Below are positions 56,648 through 64,000 of a stretch of 64,000 bases of DNA, one piece after another (positions within the stretch are counted from its first letter, which is position 1; the number at the start of each line of letters is the position of its first letter). The stretch lies in NCBI RefSeq assembly GCF_002127325.2, contig NC_035433.2, forward strand, positions 146,440,938 through 146,504,937. The letters are read 5' to 3'. The position numbers and the translations under genes were made by a program. The DNA comes from Helianthus annuus (Eukaryota; Streptophyta; Magnoliopsida; Asterales; Asteraceae). Below the pieces are notes generated by a model. It searched no databases and was not told the origin of the DNA. It was given only the letters and a program-made list of their open reading frames with translations.

Positions 56648-59600
56648 ATGAGTTGTACAAGTCCTTGGGATTGGAGTTTGGACTCACAATCTAGTCAAGA
56701 ACTAACTTCTGCTGCAGCTTGGGCAAAAAGTATGTTTCCACCGCCATCAATCAGTCCAAGTCAATGGGCTTTGGTATCCAATCAGAGTCAAAGCATTCAA
56801 AATCTTTTGATTAGTGAAAGCGAAACGGGAAGCAATAATCTTCCACCGAAGTTGAACCATATGAACGACTTTCCATCATGGAAAAACCGCTTTCACACGT
56901 ATGTTCAAGGGCAAAGCACCGATCTTTGGACATGTTTCATCAATGCATTCAATGCCAATCTTGAAGTTGCAGCGTCCACTTCAGAAGGTTATGCTAACAT
57001 GCTCGAAAATGACAAGAACGCTTATGAATTGGAGAAAAAGGCCTTTGCTACACTTACACAAGCACTCAACAAAGATATCTATCATTAGTTCTCCTACTGC
57101 AAGACCACGAAAACATTGTGGGATGCCTTAGTTGCTAGAGGAGAAGGCAATGCAGCTACTCGAAAGTCTCGTCATGATTTGTTGAAGAAAGAGTTTGAAT
57201 CGTTTCAATTTTTGGAAAACGGAACTCTAAATGATATGACAACACGGTTCTATCATCTGATTAGTGAAATGTGTGCTTATGGGGTTGTATCTACTCAACA
57301 AGACATGGTGAATAGGTTTGCTGACGCTTTACCTCCAAAATGGAGTTCCTTTATTGAGTTGTTGAAGCACACTGGAACTCTAGACACGGTTAACATCTAT
57401 GAGTTCATTCAGAAGCTGGAACATAAAAATGATGAAGAAATCAGGAAAGCAAAGCGTGCTCCCGCTCCTCAGAATACAGAAATGTACCTTCCAGGCTTCG
57501 ATGCTTTGGCAAGATCCGCTGCAGCTCAGCAACCTAAACTGCAAACTGCATTTGTGTCCAACACAAGTTCTCTTCCGTTTCCTCAATCAACTGCTGCTCC
57601 GGCTTTTGATCCGAGGTCTTACATTCCTGTCCCAACACAGCCACAAGTCCAACCTCCACAACAACAACAGCAGGCTCACTACACAAGCAATCCTCAACCT
57701 CAAAACCCTAACACAATCCGAGTCGATAATTCAAACCTTTCACACCTCAGCATTGAAGTTGCTAAGGAGCACATGGAAATTATCAATACAATGGTCAGTG
57801 CTTACTGTGGTTTGGTAGCAGGTCAGCTTGGAAACATCAACATGACCAATGAAGATTATCAACAGATCGACAAGGAAGAAATGGAGTTGATGGATATTAA
57901 GTGGGCTTTTGCAAGTGCAGTTAGAAGGGCCAAAGACTTCATGGCTCGTACTGGTAGAACTTCGTTGGAAGGAAAGAAAGATACGAAGTATGGGTTTGAT
58001 ATCAACGCTGTTACATGCTTTAATTGTGGTAATAAAGGGCACTTCAAACGTGAGTGCACTCGACCAACAAAACAAGGCAATCACAACCCTTTCAGAAACC
58101 AGACGAGTACTACAAATGTGAATGCCCAACAAGAAAACCGTGAAAGGAGGATGGTGGCAGTTAATAACAATCAGGGCCAGCCTGGAACTTCAAATCCCAA
58201 TCGGGCTTTGCCTGTTCAAGCTGATGAGGGATGTGACTGGTCAGTGCAGTTTGGTGAAGATGATCAGAGAAGTGGAACAGCTTGTTATGCAAAGATCATC
58301 GAGCATGTTCATAAAGAAGAGTCCTCTGGAAGTGATGACAGTTCTGGTTATTCTGGAAGTTCTGATGAAGAAGGCTCTGTTTCTGGGGATAATCAGTCAG
58401 AGTCTGATGTGAAGGAGGAAGGAGGTGATGATATTCAAGATCTACTGAATGAAGCTGATGAGCTTAAATGTCAGAAATCAATTCTGATTAGGAAGGCGGC
58501 TACTGCATCAAAGGAAATGGAGAAGTTATTTTCTGAAGATGGAGCTTTTTCTTTTCAAACTGCCTTTATGGCAAACTTTTCAGCCTCTTCTAGTCAGGTA
58601 AATTCTGAACCTCCTGCTCCTAGTGTTGGTAAATCATGTGCTGATATGAAGCTTGAATCAGAAAAGCTTCATAGTCATAATCAGAATTTGGTTATTGAAC
58701 TGTCGAAATGCAAAGAGGCGAACATGGCTTTAACTCGGAATGAAAAAGAATTTAAATCTGTAATAGAAACATTAAAGAAAAATGTGTCCGAGGTTAACAA
58801 AGTAGTTTACCACAAGCAAGTAAGTATAAATGAATACATTAACATTGTGGAAGAAACTAAGAAGCAATTAGCCATTGCCCAATGCGAGCATGATGCGATC
58901 AAACAAAAATTGGAAAGTTATTCTAACTCCCAATTTGTGCTTGATCACATCATCGATGTTCAACAACCGAAGGGAAATCAGAAAGGCATAGGGTATAAGA
59001 AATGTCCGCCCCCTTTGATGAATAATTATACCAAGATGCCTGATGAGGAGGAAATGCCTCGGTATGAACCCAGTGTGCCTCTTGATGTTGAGGAATTTGC
59101 TACTGGCCTAGGGTTCAAACCGGACAATTCTTCAAACACATCCTCTAAGCAACAAGAAACTTCATCATCCATGAAGCAAAGTCCTCCAATTATCGAGGAC
59201 TATGAGACATCAGATGATGAATCAGAAGTGGATGTAGGTGATCAGGATAAATCACTTAACAAGATGAAAGGAGTAGTTATTCCACGAGAGAATCACATTC
59301 TTTGTGATCCTGATACTCCTGATGTCCCATCTGTTAAGAAGCAAGTGATTGATCCTGTCAAAGTTGATAAGACATGTGTGTCTACTGTTAAAAGCAGTAA
59401 TGTGTTGTATACATTGGTTGGAGACAATAAAATCTACTCAGATCACGTTTTTCCAATTAAAAATGTAAATCAATCTTTAATTGATAAAGTCTTTGAAGAC
59501 AACACAAACAAATTTTTGGGAAAAACACTTCCGGGAATTGTGGTAACACAATGTGATCCAATTCCTAAGGCTGAGATTAGAAAACAGTTTGGTAATCAAA

Positions 59601-60367
59601 AATCTTCAACCACTCAACAAACTAGTGCTTCTAATGGTAAACAACCAGGCAAACGAGCTCAAAAGCATAAAGTCTCTCAGATGAAGTCTGAAACAAAAGG
59701 AGCTCGATTTCAAAAGAAAGCAAAAGATGTCAAGTTCGTGTCATCCAAGGGTACTCATAAGATTGAAACTTTTGAGAACAAATCTAACACTGAATTTGTA
59801 AAGTAAGTGACAATCTTAAAACGTAACAGTGATAACAATTACACTCAACGCACAAATGGGTGTGATGAAAAGGCAAGTACCTCGGGTTCCACGAGTTCGA
59901 CATCTTGTGGTCAATCAAGATCTCCTAAATTTGTTGAAAGGAGAACATGTTTTAAATGGGGAGAAATTGGGCACATCATCAAAAACTGCCCAAATGCTCC
60001 AAAGAATAAATTTGTTGAGAAAGCTCCACCTGAAACAGTTCATCCTCAACGTCGGTCAGTTTCACCTAAACAAGATAAACGAACTGTAAAAGAACAAGAA
60101 ACTAAACAACGACGTAAGAACATGAAAACTGTTGAAAAAGCTTTAAAATCTGAAGTTAAAACAGTTCAAAAGGAACCAAGTGTGTCACAACCTGTAAAAC
60201 CAGAATCTTCAAAAACTGGTAGGCAAAAACGAACTTGGTTACCTAAGGCGAGTGACAATTCAGGGGGAGCAGTTGTTCTTGAAAACCATCAAGAGATTGA
60301 TATCACGTTTCGTGATGCTCAGGGACGACCCAAGACCACTAAGGCTTGGGTCCCCATTCTCAACTGA
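56648..60367 (+). pseudogene. SIRE-like gag, interrupted by two in-frame stops
   Basis: It starts at ATG 56648 (MSCTSPWDWSLDSQSS). A TAG at 57086-57088 and a TAA at 59804-59806 break one continuous frame that otherwise runs to TGA 60365-60367. The capsid-like part (DALVARGEG to LEHKND) lies before residue 270. The zinc knuckle CFNCGNKGHFKREC is near residue 458, followed by Ser/Glu/Asp-rich acidic stretches and a coiled-coil-like region. A second knuckle, CFKWGEIGHIIKNC at about 59946, has Trp where the second Cys is expected. Gag packages the RNA. The total length of about 1240 codons is very long, as in SIRE-type elements. Confidence 0.85.
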
Positions 60368-60383
60368 TGTTTTTAAATGACAT

Positions 60384-63300
60384 GTGCAGGATGTTCTAGG
60401 AGGAACTATTAATAGTCACTGGATTGTTGATAGTGGAGCATCCAAGCACATGACTGGCGACTTACGGCTCCTATACGACGTGAGAAACATTAGAGGAGGG
60501 TATGTTGCTTTTGCGGGAGACAAAGGAGGATTCATCACTGGAGAGGGAAGTATCTCCAATGGCATCGTGTGCTTCGATAAGATCAATTATGTTAAGCAAA
60601 TTGATCATAATCTTCTCAGTGTGTCGCAAATCTGCGATAAGAAATTCACCGTGCATTTTGATGATGCCGGCTGCTATGTGCTGAAACCTGGATTCAAAAT
60701 TCCACAAGAATGGATTCTCTTATCGGCTCCGAGAGTTAATGATCTTTATATTCTCGACATGAGCCAAGCGATTACAACATCTGCACAAGTCACTTGCTTT
60801 GTCTCAAAAGCCACGGAAAAGGAGTCTATATCTTGGCACAGAAGAATGGGACACATTCACTTGAGAAAGATGAACCATTTGGTGAAAAATAATCTTGTGA
60901 ATGGTGTACCTGTGAGAAGTTTTCATTTACAAGATATCTGTGTCTCGTGCCAAAAAGGGAAGCAAACAAAGAAGTCTCACCCTTTGAAGAAAATCAACAC
61001 TGTCAGCATGCCTCTCGAACGTCTTCATATGGACCTTTTTGGACCTATAAAGCACAAGACAACATTTGGAGATGCTTATTGTCTAGTTGTTACTGATGAT
61101 TATTCTAGATTTTCTTGGGTATCCTTCATGGCACACAAGAGTCAAACTCCTGGCATCCTCAAGGATCTTCTTACAATGTTAGAGAATCTCTATTCGTTGA
61201 AAGTGAAGAGGATCCGAAGCGACAATGGAACCGAATTCAAGAATCAAGTTATGGATGAGTTTTGTACTTCTAAAGGCATTCTTCATGAGTACAGTTCTCG
61301 TTATACTCCACAACAAAATGGTGTCGCGGAGAGGAAGAATCGAACGATTATAGAAACTGCAAGAACAATGTTAGTAGAGTCGGAACTCCCTATTCAATTC
61401 TGGGGGGAGGCTGTATCGGCTGCATGCTACACGTTAAACAGAGTTCTTACAGTAAAGAGACATGGCAAGACTTGCTTCGAACTCCTTCAGAAAAGGAAAC
61501 CGGATCTTTCTTACCTAGAACTGTTTGGTGCTCCATGTACTATGATTGAACCAGATGGAAAGTTTGGAGCAAGAGCTATCGAGGGTTTCTTCCTTGGATA
61601 TGCTACTCCGAATTTTCGTGTTTGGAATCTGGCTACCAAAAAGATTGAGCTATGGAGTGAAGTGAGGGTTCAAAGGTACACGAGTCCTGTTAGGGCTCCG
61701 GGTTATCCGTGGATGTTCGATTATGATGGGCTATTTGACTCCTTCAATCTGCCAACCTTTGACGAAGAATCAGCAGCGGCTAGGATGTTGTTGGAAAGTG
61801 ACAACGCTGCTGTCTCGCCTTTGGTTAGACCTATTGTTGTTGACCCCCAAGCTTCTTCGTCTGTCAACAATATGGTTCAAAATGAGGTTTATGAAGATGC
61901 TGCTGATTATAATGAATCTTCTGAAGATGATGAATATCATGATGCAGCTGAAGGATCTTCGGCTCCAGCTGCTCCTGTTCAAGGTGCTTCTGTTGATACA
62001 CCTCATATGCAGAATGTAGACACTGCTGAAGAGAATGCATCCACCTCTACACACATTCCTGGTGTGGAGTTGGTTGTTGATCTTAATCTTAACAATATGG
62101 GTATCAATGCACGTGTGCCAGAAAATCCTGAAATGAGGATTCATGATACCCACCCCCAGCAGAATATTATAGGAGATGTCCATCGCGGTGTGCAGACGCG
62201 TAATCAGCTGAGAAACAACCGGAATGCTGGTTTGTATTCAGCTATAAGAGAATCTGGTCAACAAAATGACTGGTCCTTCGCGTGTTACGTGTCACAAGAA
62301 GAACCAAAATCTTGGAAAGAAGCGTTGAAAGACAGTGCTTGGGTTGAAGCCATGCAGGAAGAATTGCAGCAACTTCAAAAGCTTGGTGTTTGGAAGCTTG
62401 TTGAAAAACCTGAGAACTACAAGAAAATTGGCACTCGATGGGTCTTCAAATGCAAGAAAGACGACCGTGGAGTGGTTATTCGAAACAAAGCACGTTTAGT
62501 CGTTCAAGGTTTTCGTCAGATAGAGGGAATCGACTACAACGAAGTCTATGCACCTGTTGCACGTCTGGAAGCCATTCGGATCTTTCTGGCTTATGCCTCA
62601 TTCAAAGGATTCAAGGTTTACCAGATGGACGTCAAAAGTGCATTCTTACATGGTGTGGTTGAAGAAGAGGTGTACGTCGAACAGCCTCCAGGTTTTGAAG
62701 ATCCTGTCCATCCCGATCGGGTTTGGTTGCTTAACAAAGCTCTCTATGGTCTTCATCAAGCGCCACGAGCTTGGTATGCAACCTTATCCACCTATCTGCT
62801 GGAGAACGGTTTTCGAAGAGGTCTTATCGATTGTACTCTCTTCATCAAAGAACAAGATGGAGATCTTCTTCTGGTACAGGTATATGTTGATGATATTATT
62901 TTTGGTTCTACTAATGATGTTTTGTGTAGGAATTTCGAGCGCATTATGCAGGATAAATTCGAGATGAGTGCTATGGGGGAGATGACCTTCTTCTTGGGCC
63001 TACAAGTGCAACAAACTGAGTCTGGGATATTCATCCATCAGACTAAATATGTTGGTGACATCTTGAGCCGGTTCCAGATGTCCGATGCAACGCCCATTGG
63101 TACCCCACTGCCACAAAATCACGGAATTACTCCAGACTTGAAGGGTGAAGCTGTTAGCCCCTCATACTATCGCGCAATGATCGGATCTCTTATGTACCTC
63201 ACAGCATCAAGGCCAGACATAATGTACCCAACGTGCCTGCTTGCCAGATATCAAGTCAACCCGAAGGCCTCACATCTTGCTGCTGTAAAAAGGATTTTTC

Positions 63301-63830
63301 GTTATTTGAAGGGTTACCCTGACACCGGTCTATGGTACCCTAGGGATAATAACTTTGACTTAGTCGCATTCAGTGATTCTGATCATGGCGGATGCAAAAT
63401 CGACGGCAAATCCACAACGGCTGGATGTCAGTTTTTAGGAAATCGCCTAGTCACATGGCAGTGCAAGAAGCAGACGTGCGTCGCTACATCAACATGCGAA
63501 GCTGAATACATTGCTGCCTCAAGTTGTTGCTCCCAAGTTCTTTGGATCCAACAACAATTGCGGGACTACGGTTTTGAATTCCTAACTACTCCTATTTACG
63601 TTGATAATTCTGCTGCATTACAGATCACTAGAAATCCTGTGCAGCACTCAAAGACCAAACACATCGAAATCAAATATCACTTCATACGTGATTGCTTTGA
63701 GAAAAGGCTAATCGATGTTGTTAAGGTCCACACCGATGACCAACGTGCCGACCTTTTTACCAAAGCATTTGACAAGTCAAGATTTGACTTTTTATTATTG
63801 GTAAACGGCATTAAGGTCAAGCAAGAGTAA
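60384..63830 (+). CDS. SIRE-like pol: protease, integrase, RT, RNase H (intact)
   Basis: The frame is open for 1148 codons and sits +1 to the end of gag, so it needs frameshifting or a lost indel. The first codon listed is GTG after a TGA, not a proven start. Protease: [13 protein letters not shown] near residue 15. Pre-integrase: [12 protein letters not shown]...CVSCQKGK. Integrase: [20 protein letters not shown] and [11 protein letters not shown] supply the D, D, E triad. [22 protein letters not shown] and the catalytic YVDD in [11 protein letters not shown]. RNase [22 protein letters not shown] and [11 protein letters not shown]. All key residues are present, so the enzymes could be active if expressed. 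Confidence 0.93.
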   Translation: MQDVLGGTINSHWIVDSGASKHMTGDLRLLYDVRNIRGGYVAFAGDKGGFITGEGSISNGIVCFDKINYVKQIDHNLLSVSQICDKKFTVHFDDAGCYVLKPGFKIPQEWILLSAPRVNDLYILDMSQAITTSAQVTCFVSKATEKESISWHRRMGHIHLRKMNHLVKNNLVNGVPVRSFHLQDICVSCQKGKQTKKSHPLKKINTVSMPLERLHMDLFGPIKHKTTFGDAYCLVVTDDYSRFSWVSFMAHKSQTPGILKDLLTMLENLYSLKVKRIRSDNGTEFKNQVMDEFCTSKGILHEYSSRYTPQQNGVAERKNRTIIETARTMLVESELPIQFWGEAVSAACYTLNRVLTVKRHGKTCFELLQKRKPDLSYLELFGAPCTMIEPDGKFGARAIEGFFLGYATPNFRVWNLATKKIELWSEVRVQRYTSPVRAPGYPWMFDYDGLFDSFNLPTFDEESAAARMLLESDNAAVSPLVRPIVVDPQASSSVNNMVQNEVYEDAADYNESSEDDEYHDAAEGSSAPAAPVQGASVDTPHMQNVDTAEENASTSTHIPGVELVVDLNLNNMGINARVPENPEMRIHDTHPQQNIIGDVHRGVQTRNQLRNNRNAGLYSAIRESGQQNDWSFACYVSQEEPKSWKEALKDSAWVEAMQEELQQLQKLGVWKLVEKPENYKKIGTRWVFKCKKDDRGVVIRNKARLVVQGFRQIEGIDYNEVYAPVARLEAIRIFLAYASFKGFKVYQMDVKSAFLHGVVEEEVYVEQPPGFEDPVHPDRVWLLNKALYGLHQAPRAWYATLSTYLLENGFRRGLIDCTLFIKEQDGDLLLVQVYVDDIIFGSTNDVLCRNFERIMQDKFEMSAMGEMTFFLGLQVQQTESGIFIHQTKYVGDILSRFQMSDATPIGTPLPQNHGITPDLKGEAVSPSYYRAMIGSLMYLTASRPDIMYPTCLLARYQVNPKASHLAAVKRIFRYLKGYPDTGLWYPRDNNFDLVAFSDSDHGGCKIDGKSTTAGCQFLGNRLVTWQCKKQTCVATSTCEAEYIAASSCCSQVLWIQQQLRDYGFEFLTTPIYVDNSAALQITRNPVQHSKTKHIEIKYHFIRDCFEKRLIDVVKVHTDDQRADLFTKAFDKSRFDFLLLVNGIKVKQE

Positions 63831-64000
63831 ACCAACATCGGAAAATCATTTTTGTAAATACCTTTGTGTTTTAAATTTGTCTCAGTTTATTGATTTTAGG
63901 GGGAGTAAATCCAAAAATCGGAAAATCTAAAAACATCGAAAAATTTCAAAAACACAAAAACAATAGAAAAACAAAAATGAGTTTCCTGGCGAGCAAAAGA
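63831..64000 (+). other. Post-pol noncoding region of the SIRE-like element
   Basis: A purine tract TTTAGGGGGAGTAAAT occurs at 63897-63912, but no TGTTGG LTR start follows before the window ends. The true PPT is probably further on, as SIRE-type elements carry long sequence between pol and the 3' LTR. Confidence 0.6.

Larger units (their letters stand above)
55171..64000 (+). mobile_element. Ty1/copia element, SIRE/Maximus-like, 5' LTR to post-pol region
   Basis: The 5' LTR, a perfect initiator-Met PBS, gag and the full pol are in the window; the 3' LTR would lie beyond 64000. Very long gag, the large pol frame and a long leader suggest the SIRE/Maximus lineage, which is inference. The 5' flank ATTTC (55166-55170) is the expected target copy. 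Confidence 0.88.

Noticed and set aside
63897..63912. Final PPT and start of 3' LTR of the SIRE-like element
   Set aside because: The purine tract is not followed by the TGTTGGTGCA LTR start before the window ends.

Overview
The window looks like intergenic or pericentromeric-type DNA of a flowering plant, almost certainly a eudicot. The style of the retroelements suggests a daisy-family (Asteraceae) genome, but that is inference and I see no diagnostic marker gene. Nearly everything is transposable elements (TEs), relics of them, or AT-rich tandem repeats. One plausible host gene is present, a short BAH-domain gene at 33464-34262, with two decayed tandem copies beside it. I found no rRNA or tRNA gene and no CRISPR array.

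Layout. 1-4399: 3' half of a Ty3/gypsy (Tekay/Del-type chromovirus) element on + with its long 3' LTR. 4400-10815: hierarchical AT-rich tandem array carrying a hAT MITE (6997-7186) and a Helitron (9706-10653). 11682-21797: a nest, in which a SINE is split by a solo LTR that is itself split by a 9.0-kb chromovirus on the minus strand (11955-20956; TSD GCGGC). That chromovirus carries two extra ORFs upstream of gag. 21869-22103: a second SINE. 22231-26380: a short-LTR Ty1/copia element (minus) without gag, followed by an (AAT)n tract. 27090-35350: a tandemly duplicated block containing the BAH gene and its pseudogenes. 35380-37085: further short tandem repeats.

37085-47160 is an array of a roughly 0.86-kb unit (called R here). 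Different TEs have invaded different copies: a Pack-MULE carrying a B3-domain gene fragment, TIR MITEs, Helitrons and three PIF/Harbinger-like MITEs with TAA duplications. Because the copies are paralogous, uninvaded copies act as empty sites and fix several TE boundaries to the base. 47161-52328 is a 5.2-kb element with about 60-bp terminal inverted repeats lying between TA microsatellites. It holds LINE fragments and at least 13 perfect copies of the palindrome TGCACATGTGCA. A second TIR of similar style begins at 52351, next to a FAR1/FHY3-like (MULE-transposase-derived) pseudogene. 55171-64000 is a SIRE/Maximus-like Ty1/copia element on + with 5' LTR, PBS, interrupted gag and an intact 1148-codon pol frame; its 3' LTR lies beyond the window.

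Function. The retroelements supply gag, protease, integrase, reverse transcriptase and RNase H for their own cycles, but most copies seen here have stops or frameshifts. The strongest candidates for something little described are the two pre-gag ORFs in the chromovirus, the TGCACATGTGCA cluster in the large TIR element, the ATC(T/C)TTCGA motif array in the copia LTR and leader, the Helitron 3'-hairpin minisatellites, and the surviving member of the BAH gene cluster.
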